Positions 52,077 through 59,834 of a stretch of DNA of 64,000 nucleotides are shown here, piece after piece. Every line of letters begins with the position of its first letter. Within the stretch, counting starts at the first letter, position 1. The notes beneath the pieces are model-generated. The model was given only the letters and a program-made list of their open reading frames with translations. It did no database searches and was not told the DNA's origin. The position numbers and the translations under genes are program-made. Source of the DNA: Exiguobacterium chiriqhucha RW-2 (lineage in GTDB: Bacteria; Bacillota; Bacilli; Exiguobacteriales; Exiguobacteriaceae); assembly GCF_000416965.1 (NCBI RefSeq), contig NZ_ATCL01000003.1, positions 34,910 through 98,909 on the forward strand. The letters run 5' to 3'.

Positions 52077-52631
52077 TTAATAAATGAACGGGATCAAGCG
52101 TTTACGTGACTTGGCCCACGTCTGATACGTCACACCGAAGTGAGATGTCAACATTTTCTCCTCGATATGGATGCGCCATAAGAGAGCGAGACTCATCAAA
52201 CATGTACCGACGAGAGCAATCGTCCAAGGCGCGAAAAAGAGTGAAAATCCGAACGTGATAAATAAGAGCCCCGTGTAGAGGGGGTGGCGTAAATAACGAT
52301 ACGGTCCCGAACTGACGAGCTCATCCGCGGGCCGGACGACGACGTGGCGGGTGAACTGATGGCGCAATTGTCGGATGCCCCAATAGCGAAGTGAGACACC
52401 GGCGATGAACCCGCTCAGGCCGAGCAGGCGTTGCAGTGTGGCCTGACGTGTATCGGTCCAAACAGAAAGTCCGATTGAGATAGCGAATACGGTAACCATC
52501 ATCAATGAGACGATATAAAAACTAGCGTGCTCACTGGCACCATCGGTCGGTTCGGACCGGTTTCGGTATCGCCAAATTTCATATAGCCAAGCGACCGAGG
52601 TGAGAACAAATAATCCATCGAGCCAATCCAT
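52077..52631 (-). CDS. Isoprenylcysteine carboxyl methyltransferase-family membrane protein
   Basis: Protein of 184 aa with about four TM helices. SSGPYRYLRHPLYTGLL is the ICMT/PEMT signature that binds S-adenosylmethionine, and HIEEKMLTSHFGVTYQTWAK the C-terminal continuation. Bacterial members methylate lipids or unknown small molecules. AAGGAGG stands before the ATG. No neighbouring gene suggests a substrate. Confidence 0.83.
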   Translation of the reverse strand: MDWLDGLFVLTSVAWLYEIWRYRNRSEPTDGASEHASFYIVSLMMVTVFAISIGLSVWTDTRQATLQRLLGLSGFIAGVSLRYWGIRQLRHQFTRHVVVRPADELVSSGPYRYLRHPLYTGLLFITFGFSLFFAPWTIALVGTCLMSLALLWRIHIEEKMLTSHFGVTYQTWAKSRKRLIPFIY

Positions 52632-52738
52632 AACGTGCCTCCTTTTTCAATACCTTCGATGTATTACCCGTGTCTTCCTCCTCACTAACGTGCAGGAATC
52701 GAAAAAACGTCTCGCGATGTGCGGGACGTCGAGAAAGC

Positions 52739-53587
52739 CTAACGGGCATTGGCAAGCAAGGTTGCGGCGGTCTGCTGGGCAGGGGGCGCTTCTTTTGACT
52801 CATCTTTAATCAAATGGTAAGTGAGACACATCGGTTTTTCGGTCCGGGGGTCACGCCCGATGATGGCATCGATATGGAACACTTGTCTGAGCACGAGCGG
52901 ACAAATGACTTCCTCGGCCGAACCGGTCGCGAGCACCTCGCCGTCTTTCATCGCAACGATATGATCGGCAAAGCGAGCGGCCTGGTTCAAATCGTGGAGC
53001 ACCATGACGATGGTCCGCCCTTGCTCTCGATTGAGCGTTTCGAGCAGTTCGAGCACTTCGAGCTGATGGGCCAAATCAAGGTAAGTCGTCGGTTCGTCCA
53101 AGAAGATTAAATCGGTCTCTTGGGCGAGTGCCATCGCAATCCACACGCGTTGACGTTGTCCCCCAGACAGGGCGTCGACGCTGCGGTCTTTATAAGCGAG
53201 CGTCCCGGTCACATCGAGTGCCCAATCGATGACTTCATGGTCATGTTTCGAGAGGCGTCCAAATCCGGACTGATAAGGGAATCGACCGTAGGAGACGAGT
53301 TCGCCGACCGTCAAGCCGCCGGCGCCTTCCGGCGTTTGCGGCAAGATGGCCATTTTACGGGCAATCTCTTTCGTATTACATTTCGCGATGTCGGCCCCGT
53401 CTAAATGCACAGCGCCAGCAGATGGAGAAAGAATCCGTGTCATCGCTTTTAAGAGCGTCGATTTTCCACAACCGTTCGGTCCGATAATCGTCGTGATTTT
53501 ATGGTCGGGAATCGACAAGCTCAATTGTTTTACAATCGTCTTGTCCCCATATCCGACCTCGATATCCGTCGTATGTATCCGTGACAT
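52739..53587 (-). CDS. Iron-siderophore ABC transporter ATP-binding protein
   Basis: ATPase of 282 aa of the FecE/FhuC/YusV group. Walker A IIGPNGCGKSTLLKAM (about residue 36), Q-loop LPQTPEGAGGLTV, signature LSGGQRQRVWIAMALAQ, Walker B LIFLDEPTTYLDLAHQ and switch HDLNQAARFAD. No permease or binding protein gene is near, as with B. subtilis YusV, which serves several siderophore importers. It is preceded by a near-consensus promoter and a Fur-like box and is divergent from a flavoprotein reductase. GAAAGGGG supports the ATG at 53587. Confidence 0.92.
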   Translation of the reverse strand: MSRIHTTDIEVGYGDKTIVKQLSLSIPDHKITTIIGPNGCGKSTLLKAMTRILSPSAGAVHLDGADIAKCNTKEIARKMAILPQTPEGAGGLTVGELVSYGRFPYQSGFGRLSKHDHEVIDWALDVTGTLAYKDRSVDALSGGQRQRVWIAMALAQETDLIFLDEPTTYLDLAHQLEVLELLETLNREQGRTIVMVLHDLNQAARFADHIVAMKDGEVLATGSAEEVICPLVLRQVFHIDAIIGRDPRTEKPMCLTYHLIKDESKEAPPAQQTAATLLANAR

Positions 53588-53618
53588 GATGGATTCCCCT
53601 TTCCGTAAATGACGCCCG

Positions 53619-53633
53619 TGATAATGATTCTCA
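53619..53633. promoter_or_regulatory. Fur box upstream of siderophore ABC ATPase gene
   Basis: TGATAATGATTCTCA matches the 7-1-7 consensus TGATAATNATTATCA at 13 of 14 fixed positions, just downstream of the minus-strand promoter start point. Confidence 0.78.
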
Positions 53634-53644
53634 ATATCGAGTTT

Positions 53645-53673
53645 ACTATAGCAAGTGCGACACATCGTGTCAA
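53645..53673 (-). promoter_or_regulatory. Promoter of the ABC ATPase gene
   Basis: Minus-strand TTGACA, 17-base spacer, TATAGT. The Fur box covers the region just after it. Confidence 0.8.
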
Positions 53674-53696
53674 TGTTTGTTTGATGTCAAAATAGA

Positions 53697-53745
53697 TTGT
53701 CGAGCGGTCTAATTCGCGGTATAGTGAATGAGAATGAGAATCAAT
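53697..53745 (+). promoter_or_regulatory. Promoter and Fur-like repeats upstream of flavoprotein reductase
   Basis: TTGTCG (53697-53702), 17-base spacer, TATAGT (53720-53725), followed directly by the hexamer run GAATGA-GAATGA-GAATCA (53726-53743), which resembles an array of Fur half sites. Confidence 0.62.
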
Positions 53746-53776
53746 GGCGCAGGAGTTTTGAGGAAGGGTGAGGACG

Positions 53777-54826
53777 ATGAGCGAACAGGACCTATATGAC
53801 GTAACGATTATTGGAGGCGGACCGGCCGGGCTATATGCGACGTTTTACAGCGGATTGCGGGGGATGAAAACGAAATTGATTGAGTTTCAACCGCATCTCG
53901 GCGGGAAAATCCATGTCTATCCAGAGAAGATGATTTGGGACGTCGGGGGTGTCACGCCGACGACCGGGGCTCGACTCATCGAACAACTGGTAGAACAAGG
54001 CTTGACGTTCGACCCGACCGTCGTGCTCGGAGAAAAGGTCGAATCGATGACGAAAGATCACGATGGCCATTTCGTATTGGATACGACGCACGGGCAACAT
54101 CGATCGAAAACGGTCATTGTCGCGACAGGAAGTGGTATCCTGCAACCGCAGAAAATTGATATTAGTGGAGCGGAGCGCTTTGAGGTCTCCAACTTACACT
54201 ATACGGTCAAATCGCTCATGGCGTTCAAAGGGAAGACAGTGTTGATTTCGGGTGGCGGCAACAGTGCGATTGATTGGGCCAACGAGCTTGAACCGATTGC
54301 CGAGCGTGTCATTTTGACGTATCGAAAAGAGGCGCTTAAAGGACACGAGTCGCAAGTCGATAAGCTCCTCTGTGGACGCGTCGACTGTCGATTGCATACG
54401 CAAATCGAGGATTTAATTTCCCGGGACGGGACGACGATTCATGCCGTCGCTCTCGTCGATTGCGGAACAGGCGCCCGCGAGGTTGTGGAAGTGGACGAGG
54501 TCGTCATCAATCATGGGTATGAGCAGGATACAGCGCTTCTCGGGGAATGTGAGCTTCAAGTCGAGATGGTGAACGATTTTTACGTGAAAGGCAATGCGAG
54601 CAGTGAGTCGTCGGTGCCAGGTCTATACGCAGCGGGCGACATTTTGACGCATGAAGGGAAAGTCCATCTGATTGCGGGTGCTTTCCAAGATGCGGCCAAC
54701 GCTGTCAACCGAGCGAAAACGTTCATCGATCCGGACGCGACGAAAACCGCAATGGTATCATCCCATAACGAACGATTGAAAACGAAGAACCGGGATATCA
54801 TCGAACAGGCATTACAAAAGCAGTGA
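53777..54826 (+). CDS. Thioredoxin-reductase-like ferredoxin/flavodoxin--NADP+ reductase (YumC/YcgT/IruO group)
   Basis: FAD- and NADPH-binding flavoprotein of 349 aa. IIGGGPAGLYATFYSG (FAD), GGKIHVYPEK, VIVATGSG, ISGGGNSAIDWANEL (NADPH) and GLYAAGDILTHEGKVHLI. The CxxC disulfide of thioredoxin reductase is absent, so it is the FNR2 type that reduces ferredoxin or flavodoxin; some members (IruO of Staphylococcus) drive heme and siderophore reduction. Its Fur-like region and divergent siderophore ATPase favour the iron role here, an inference. ATG 53777 is 9 bases from AGGAAGG. Confidence 0.88.
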   Translation: MSEQDLYDVTIIGGGPAGLYATFYSGLRGMKTKLIEFQPHLGGKIHVYPEKMIWDVGGVTPTTGARLIEQLVEQGLTFDPTVVLGEKVESMTKDHDGHFVLDTTHGQHRSKTVIVATGSGILQPQKIDISGAERFEVSNLHYTVKSLMAFKGKTVLISGGGNSAIDWANELEPIAERVILTYRKEALKGHESQVDKLLCGRVDCRLHTQIEDLISRDGTTIHAVALVDCGTGAREVVEVDEVVINHGYEQDTALLGECELQVEMVNDFYVKGNASSESSVPGLYAAGDILTHEGKVHLIAGAFQDAANAVNRAKTFIDPDATKTAMVSSHNERLKTKNRDIIEQALQKQ

Positions 54827-54845
54827 GGGGAGCCCTCACTGCTTT
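54817..54845. terminator. Bidirectional terminator
   Basis: AAAGCAGTGAGGG / CCCTCACTGCTTT overlapping the end of the reductase gene, between convergent genes. Confidence 0.85.
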
Positions 54846-55249
54846 ATTGTTGGATAATCACATAGTTCGACGATGACGCCTCCGGAATGACGGGGGTCCA
54901 TATAGATGAGGCGCCGGCCTTTGGCCGTCGTCCGCAACGTGTCCTCTAAAAAAGTTACACCGTCACGTTTAAGTGACTCGATTGACTCGTCCAAATCCTC
55001 GACGCGATAGGCGACATGGTGAACACCTTTACCACGCGCTTTCATGAAGCGAGCGATTGGGCTGGTCGGACTCGTCGGCAATAACAGTTCAATTACGTCG
55101 TCACCCACGTGGATGACGGCAATCTCCGTCTCGACGCCGATGGCTGTGTTCGTATAACGGTCGACCAACTTTCCTTGTAGAACGGTCGTGTAAAATGTGA
55201 TCGCCTCGTCTAAGTCACGGACGGCGATTCCGGTATGGTCAATGTGCAT
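54836..55249 (-). CDS. Methylmalonyl-CoA epimerase-like VOC protein
   Basis: Glyoxalase/VOC-fold protein of 137 aa. It begins HIDHTGIAVRDLDEAITFYTTVL with the first metal histidine. VIELLLPTS, GKGVHHVAYRVEDLDESI and IYMDPRHSGGVIVEL supply the other ligands and the second repeat. The spacing and HxHxA form match methylmalonyl-CoA/ethylmalonyl-CoA epimerases. No mutase or carboxylase genes are in the window, so a simple lactoylglutathione-lyase-like annotation is the alternative. GAGGAGGG precedes ATG 55249. Confidence 0.85.
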   Translation of the reverse strand: MHIDHTGIAVRDLDEAITFYTTVLQGKLVDRYTNTAIGVETEIAVIHVGDDVIELLLPTSPTSPIARFMKARGKGVHHVAYRVEDLDESIESLKRDGVTFLEDTLRTTAKGRRLIYMDPRHSGGVIVELCDYPTIKQ

Positions 55250-55352
55250 GGTTGTTCCCTCCTCTCGCTCTAGTTTGACGAAACTTGAACAAATTGTCAC
55301 TTCACAACGTTTTGTCGGAATCCGATATACTAAAAGAGGGAGGGACGGCGAA

Positions 55353-55724
55353 ATGAACGGTAAGATCACTCTTGGATTGGTCAGCGCGTTCGCGCTGGTG
55401 TCATTTGTGTTTGGACTCTCACTTGCGACGTTTGTCGACTATCGGATCAATGAAGAGCAAGTCGTTCTGGAACGCTTGACGACCCATAAAAAAATTGGCC
55501 CATCTGAACTTCTATCCACAGAAGTGGACTTTCACTTGAACGGTTCGAACTACGCCCTGCGGTTTACAGACGAGCCCCACATCACGTACTGGTTCAGTGT
55601 GACGGATCGTGAAATTCAGTTCGACCGGATTGAATCGTTGGACCGACGTGATACGGGTCTTCGGACCGATCTCTTTGAAAAGATGCCACCGCTCGCGATG
55701 GATTCGACAAACGCTGCCGAATAA
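55353..55724 (+). CDS. Hypothetical membrane-anchored protein (123 aa)
   Basis: Unrecognised protein with one N-terminal TM segment (about residues 6-28, LGLVSAFALVSFVFGLSLATF) and an external domain containing ELLSTEVDFHLNGSNYALRFTDEPHITYWFSV. The layout fits small DUF3139-like lipid-bilayer-anchored proteins, but I cannot confirm a family. GGGAGGG is ideally placed before ATG 55353. It ends at a long-armed terminator. Confidence 0.72.
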   Translation: MNGKITLGLVSAFALVSFVFGLSLATFVDYRINEEQVVLERLTTHKKIGPSELLSTEVDFHLNGSNYALRFTDEPHITYWFSVTDREIQFDRIESLDRRDTGLRTDLFEKMPPLAMDSTNAAE

Positions 55725-55779
55725 AAACACGAAACGAACGAGTCTGATTGACGGACCGCGGACGTTTCGTGTTTTTTTA
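55724..55779. terminator. Terminator
   Basis: AAACACGAAACG / CGTTTCGTGTTT arms separated by about 30 bases that can form a smaller inner stem, then seven T. Confidence 0.8.
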
Positions 55780-56649
55780 TTAATCCGTTCGCGCTGGGGT
55801 CAAGTACTTCAATAATGTATAAGTGGATGATGGCGTTGGACGCGCACCTTGCTCGTATAAAGCGTGTAGGACGTGTGTCTGCATCGAAGTGGCAGTGACA
55901 CTCATCAATTCTGTCTTTTTAAATTTGTCATAGTATGATTGCTGAAAAAATGAGATGCCTTCTTGAGTAAATTCTTTTTGGCCAACGATATGCAACTCGT
56001 GGAGGTACAATCGACCTTGCTTAATCTCGCCGTACATCGTACCGACCACGGTTCCTTTCCATTTTAACGAATAAAAGATTGTTTGCCTTCGATGGAGCAT
56101 ATCAAGTGCCCGAGCCGTAAGGGGCACGGCTCCAGGCAAGAGCCAGAAATATTGATTTCGTTTTCGTAACCAATCTCCATGCGTCTCCGGATACTCTATA
56201 CAAAATTGCCATTGGTCAAAAGTTGTTTTTGTGTACGGAACGAAAGGGAACTCAAACGACGTCGCCTCGAGGTGGGGAAGAAATCCAATGTCCTTGAAAC
56301 CATTCAACAAATTGCCTGGTGCGTCAGTTGGGAGAGTTACCGAAACCGTTGTGTTGTGACGAACCTCTAATCGAAGTTGGAACAGGACCTGATCGATTAA
56401 ACCGCTTAACATCATGCGATTTTTGCAAGTGGTGTCGCTCAAGCGAATCAAATGCGAGGTTTTGAAATCCTTGCAGTCAACTGTGACAGCGGCGACTGGC
56501 TTGTTACGAAACCATCCAGTATAGTGGTAGCAGTCGGCAGGCAGACAGAAATGATGTGGAAGTTGACCTGCTGGATAGAGAGAGTGGAGCATAGACCGTT
56601 CATGGGGCTTGAGTTGTCGGCTTTCTTTGACGATAAAGGTGTGCTTCAT
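55780..56649 (-). CDS. Hypothetical protein, possibly double GNAT-fold (289 aa)
   Basis: I do not recognise a family. The protein starts MKHTFIVKESRQLKPHERSM, and the halves KPVAAVTVDCKDF-SHLIRLSDTTCK and GTVVGTMYGEIKQGRLYLHELHIV look like GNAT beta strands, with a C-terminal HVLHALYEQGARP. No acetyl-CoA-binding RxxGxG/A motif is obvious, so function is open. Base composition is visibly more AT-rich than its neighbours, as is the intergenic region upstream, which hints at different ancestry. The ribosome binding site (GTAGGTT) is weak. Confidence 0.65.
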   Translation of the reverse strand: MKHTFIVKESRQLKPHERSMLHSLYPAGQLPHHFCLPADCYHYTGWFRNKPVAAVTVDCKDFKTSHLIRLSDTTCKNRMMLSGLIDQVLFQLRLEVRHNTTVSVTLPTDAPGNLLNGFKDIGFLPHLEATSFEFPFVPYTKTTFDQWQFCIEYPETHGDWLRKRNQYFWLLPGAVPLTARALDMLHRRQTIFYSLKWKGTVVGTMYGEIKQGRLYLHELHIVGQKEFTQEGISFFQQSYYDKFKKTELMSVTATSMQTHVLHALYEQGARPTPSSTYTLLKYLTPARTD

Positions 56650-56783
56650 GAAAGCAACCTACTTTCTACATTTATTGGAACACCCTTAAATTGTAAGCGT
56701 TACCACTTTAAAATACTCGTATTAAAATGATGAACATTATTTGGTTAAAATAGGGATGAATTTAAGGCATTTTCCTGAGAGTC

Positions 56784-56869
56784 CCGTTTAAAAAGAACAG
56801 GAGAATGGCTTCAGAAATAGGTTTGTATCAAACTGAATCGAAAAAAACAAAACCAGATCTTTTAAACGG
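56784..56869. other. Structured AT-rich intergenic region (nested inverted repeats)
   Basis: The 328-bp gap 56650-56977 has no convincing gene. Within it CCGTTTAAAAAGA (56784-56796) pairs with TCTTTTAAACGG (56858-56869) with one bulge. Inside, GGTTTG (56820-56825) pairs with CAAAACC (56848-56854). A competing pairing TTTTCCTG / CAGGAGAA lies at its 5' side. No T-run follows. Rest of the gap: AT-rich, nothing else seen apart from the extended -10 at 56938-56946. Confidence 0.45.
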
Positions 56870-56937
56870 AAATGGGTGTGAGAATTATTTAACTGGGGGG
56901 AAACGAAGAAAACCGTGTCATGACTTTGAAATCGACA

Positions 56938-56946
56938 TGCTATAAT
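56938..56946 (+). promoter_or_regulatory. Extended -10 of the 75-aa gene
   Basis: TGCTATAAT, 31 bp before the start codon; no good -35 seen. Confidence 0.5.
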
Positions 56947-56977
56947 TGATGTAAAGAAACGAACCGAGGAGACGACT

Positions 56978-57205
56978 ATGCGATATTTGACAGGCTTGTG
57001 GTTGATAGTAGTGCTGTTGGCGGGGACGCCGCTCGTGGCTCAAGCGGATACAGAAGAACCGATTGTGGTCCACGAGAATGTCATCGTCGACGAGGCGGTA
57101 GAACTATATGAGGGGTTTCGCTCCCCGAATGAGATGGTCTTTATTTTTGTGCTGATCGTGTTACTGTCCGTCATCGGTCTTGGAATCATTAATGCCATCG
57201 AATAA
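56978..57205 (+). CDS. Small secreted/membrane protein (75 aa)
   Basis: Unrecognised protein with a signal-peptide-like N-terminus (MRYLTGLWLIVVLLAGTPLV, AxA-type site QADTEEP near residue 23), a short acidic linker (VIVDEAVELYEGF) and a C-terminal TM helix (VFIFVLIVLLSVIGLGIINAIE). The mature form would be a tiny single-pass protein with an outside N-terminus. GAGGAG lies before the ATG. A perfect cre site follows three bases after the stop codon. Confidence 0.68.
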   Translation: MRYLTGLWLIVVLLAGTPLVAQADTEEPIVVHENVIVDEAVELYEGFRSPNEMVFIFVLIVLLSVIGLGIINAIE

Positions 57206-57208
57206 CGT

Positions 57209-57222
57209 GAAAACGTTCACAA
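57209..57222. promoter_or_regulatory. CcpA cre site
   Basis: TGAAAACGTTCACA matches TGWAANCGNTNWCA at every position. It lies just after the 75-aa gene and about 55 bp before a -10-like TATACT (57263-57268). Confidence 0.68.
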
Positions 57223-57269
57223 AAATGCAATATCTAAAACGGAAGCGGTTTCAAATCTGATTTATACTA

Positions 57270-57380
57270 AACGTGTAGGAAGGAAGTTCTGCACCAACTT
57301 CCCCTCCTTTTCAGATGAACACCCCTCGTTCATATCATGTATTGGAGTCAACCGACGATGTCGATTGACTCCCTTTTTTT
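57270..57380 (+). ncRNA. Candidate small RNA with three hairpins and terminator
   Basis: After TATACT (57263-57268) come three hairpins: GGAAGTT / AACTTCC (within 57278-57307), ATGAAC / GTTCAT (57316-57333), and a terminator (57343-57380). No reading frame with a ribosome binding site is seen. The -35 is poor, so the RNA might instead be a processed 3' UTR of the 75-aa gene. Confidence 0.42.
57343..57380 (+). terminator. Plus-strand intrinsic terminator
   Basis: GGAGTCAACCGAC / GTCGATTGACTCC followed by C and seven T on the plus strand only; the minus-strand side has no T-run. Confidence 0.88.
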
Positions 57381-57396
57381 CGTATGCAGCATGAGG

Positions 57397-58311
57397 TTAC
57401 AACTGGATGCGCTTTTCTTTGGCGAGACGACGCAATCGTTTCGTTTCATTCGTATGTCCATGACTTTCAAGCATATTGACATACACTTTGAACGGTTCAG
57501 AACGATGCGAGAAGAACGGGATATATTCGGCGAACAATTTTTGTTCGGCCTCAGATAACAAGCCGCGTTCGACGAGCAATTCTAGCTCGAGCATTTTTAA
57601 AGCTTGATAATCGGCGAGCGCATTATCGTCTGTCTGGGCTTTCGCTAACGTACGGTCGCACAACGTGGTGAGGCGTTCGTGGAGCAAGTTCCATTCAGCT
57701 ATACTATACGATTGCTCGAGGAGGGTCGAGAGCAAATCGACCCGGGTGGAATCGACATCTTTTGGGACGTGGAGCGCGGTATACAAAGACCGATCGATCC
57801 AAACGGCAGGGGCGGGGGCGTCGAGTTGATAATATTGAATCAGTTGGGATAACATCGTGGTTTGAGACAATTTTAATAGTCGAAACGGGTCACTTGTCGT
57901 GAATAGAGGTTCTTCTCCCGCTGAAGACGACAGCAACAAAAACATTTCTTCATACATCGTCCGAGCCTCGGGCTCATCGTCAGCGTAATGGACGAGGTCG
58001 CGAATAATCTTTTTAGCGTGAATGTACCAGTTTTTTTGATCCCGTTCGCTCATCACTTGATTGGGTACTAAATATAAATGGTCATATGCCAATTCGACAA
58101 AGCGCTCAGCGAGGATGATGGTCTGTGAGAGCGAATGACGTTCGTCTGACGACTTTTGTTCTTTATAGCGCGTGAACTGGCTGACCATAAAGTCGATGTC
58201 TTTCTCTTCAATCACGGTTTTTGGGATGTTGCGATACATCTCGACAATTACATCGCGAAGCGTGGCTTCACCGTATTGTTCCAGCAACATCCGTAACTTC
58301 CCGATACGCAT
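57397..58311 (-). CDS. Hypothetical helical protein (304 aa)
   Basis: Unrecognised cytoplasmic protein, nearly all alpha-helical by eye and rich in Leu, Glu and Arg, without membrane segments or a signal. It begins MRIGKLRMLLEQYGEATLRD. The C-terminal part has repeated short helices (LLHERLTTLCDRTLAKAQ, LEMELL-like, AEQKLFAEY) that could be TPR-like; this is an impression only. AAAGGAGGGAG precedes ATG 58311, and the 31-residue longer frame is unsupported. No partner gene is adjacent in its direction. Confidence 0.72.
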   Translation of the reverse strand: MRIGKLRMLLEQYGEATLRDVIVEMYRNIPKTVIEEKDIDFMVSQFTRYKEQKSSDERHSLSQTIILAERFVELAYDHLYLVPNQVMSERDQKNWYIHAKKIIRDLVHYADDEPEARTMYEEMFLLLSSSAGEEPLFTTSDPFRLLKLSQTTMLSQLIQYYQLDAPAPAVWIDRSLYTALHVPKDVDSTRVDLLSTLLEQSYSIAEWNLLHERLTTLCDRTLAKAQTDDNALADYQALKMLELELLVERGLLSEAEQKLFAEYIPFFSHRSEPFKVYVNMLESHGHTNETKRLRRLAKEKRIQL

Positions 58312-58450
58312 TAGCTCTCCCTCCTTTCGAGAGGACGTCGAACAATCTATCCATCCACAGATGGGCAGACACCAATTATTATTCCTTTCCCGGTTTCGAT
58401 TCAAAACAACCCTTCCGTCTCATGCTTAAGACGGATTTTTGCGCTAACCG

Positions 58451-58479
58451 TTGTCAGAATAGCGTTTGTCGATGATAAT
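58451..58479 (+). promoter_or_regulatory. Promoter of second LCP gene
   Basis: TTGTCA, 17-base spacer, GATAAT, 35 bp before the ATG. Confidence 0.65.
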
Positions 58480-58513
58480 GTAGAAAAATCTAACCATACT
58501 AGAGGTACAGCAT

Positions 58514-59755
58514 ATGAATGACGATCAACACTTATCACGTGTCGAACGACGGAAACGGGAGCTTGAACGCGAACGATTAACCGAACAAGCCCGGCTAGAC
58601 GAACAAGCTCGACTAGATGAACAAGCTCGACACGAGACGCCCCAGCACCATGGGCATGTAGAAGACAAGTTTAACAATGATTCGAATCGACCGACAGATA
58701 AAGGGCAGGGCGAGCATCCGTTTTTAAATCGTTCGGAGGAAACGCCGTCGGAACGTAAGAAGAAATCGCTCAACGTCAAAAAACCGAAACTAAGTCTTCC
58801 CTTCGGTAAGAAGCGTAAGTCGAAGCCGCGTCGAGATGAACGACGTGAGCCTAGACAGAAAATACGAGAGCCGGAACGGACGCACGCCAAGCGGGAGACG
58901 GCCGCTCCGAAGGAAAAAGCACGCCGTCGCAAATGGAAAGGGAAATTGCTTCTCGTCCTGTTGCTCTTGATGATTGGGGCCGGCTATATGGCGACACGTC
59001 CGGTCACGTTTTTAGTCATGGGCAGCGATGCCCGGGTCGGAGAATCGTTATCAGGATCACGGACCGACTCGTTACAGCTGATGGAATTCGTGCCGCGTTC
59101 CCGCACTGTCCAAAACGTCTCGATTCCACGTGACACGTATACGGCGATTCCTTGTGAACCAGAGCGAGAAGGCGATAAAATCACCCATGCGTTCGCCTAT
59201 GGCGGTGCTGACTGTACCGTTGGAGCGGTAGAGGGATTGACCGAAGCGTCTGTCGACGGTCAAGTCGTCATCACGTTCGAAACGTTCATGGAACTGATTG
59301 ATTTGGTTGGCGGCGTCAACGTGACGGCGACCCACTCGTTCAGTGAGAAAGGCTTCAATCAGACGTATGAATACACGGAAGGTGTCTCGTACGCCATGGA
59401 CGGAGATATGGCGCTCGCCTATGCCCGTCATCGGAAAACAGATACGGATGGGGCGCGATCGAATCGACAGACCGAGGTCATGTCAGCCGTCGCCGATAAA
59501 TTGGCCAGTCCAACAGGCTGGACAAAAATCCCGGCAACGTATCGCTTTATGAAAGACGAGATGGGGCTTGAAATGAACCCGTTGCAAATGGCTTCAATCG
59601 GAATGACGATGGTGCTACAACCACAGGTGGACAAACTTCAAATCGAAGGGGAAGACGCCTACATCGATAACGTCTATTACTATCAACCGACCGAAGCGAG
59701 TGTTCAAGCCGTTCGCGATGCCCTCGACTTAACGATGTGGGGAACTGTTAGATAA
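58514..59755 (+). CDS. LCP family protein with long basic cytoplasmic N-terminus
   Basis: Protein of 413 aa. Residues 1-140 are a highly charged tail beginning with repeated LDEQAR units (around residues 27-39) and then rich in Lys/Arg/Pro. One TM follows (LLLVLLLLMIGAGYM). The extracytoplasmic LCP domain has FLVMGSDAR, SRTDSLQLM, VSIPRDTYT, LIDLVGGVNVTA, and AYARHRKTDTDGARSNRQTEV with the lipid-phosphate arginines. Cysteines PCEPE and DCTVG may form a disulfide. Likely ligates a wall polymer, as for the first LCP gene; the tail may tether or regulate it. Confidence 0.88.
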   Translation: MNDDQHLSRVERRKRELERERLTEQARLDEQARLDEQARHETPQHHGHVEDKFNNDSNRPTDKGQGEHPFLNRSEETPSERKKKSLNVKKPKLSLPFGKKRKSKPRRDERREPRQKIREPERTHAKRETAAPKEKARRRKWKGKLLLVLLLLMIGAGYMATRPVTFLVMGSDARVGESLSGSRTDSLQLMEFVPRSRTVQNVSIPRDTYTAIPCEPEREGDKITHAFAYGGADCTVGAVEGLTEASVDGQVVITFETFMELIDLVGGVNVTATHSFSEKGFNQTYEYTEGVSYAMDGDMALAYARHRKTDTDGARSNRQTEVMSAVADKLASPTGWTKIPATYRFMKDEMGLEMNPLQMASIGMTMVLQPQVDKLQIEGEDAYIDNVYYYQPTEASVQAVRDALDLTMWGTVR

Positions 59756-59834
59756 TTTTGCGAAAAGGGTTTGATTCCATCCCGAAAGAGGAAATTTAAT
59801 CAAATGAACTACTCTTTTGAGGAGGGAAATTTGA

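Noticed and set aside
56805..56945. 46-codon plus-strand frame (begins MASEIGLYQTESK)
   Set aside because: Its AGGAG is only one base from the ATG, it runs through an inverted repeat and the -10 of the next gene, and its composition does not look coding.
58580..58635. Short tandem DNA repeat considered as CRISPR-like or VNTR
   Set aside because: It is an in-frame protein repeat (LDEQAR) with no spacers; kept only as a note on the LCP tail.
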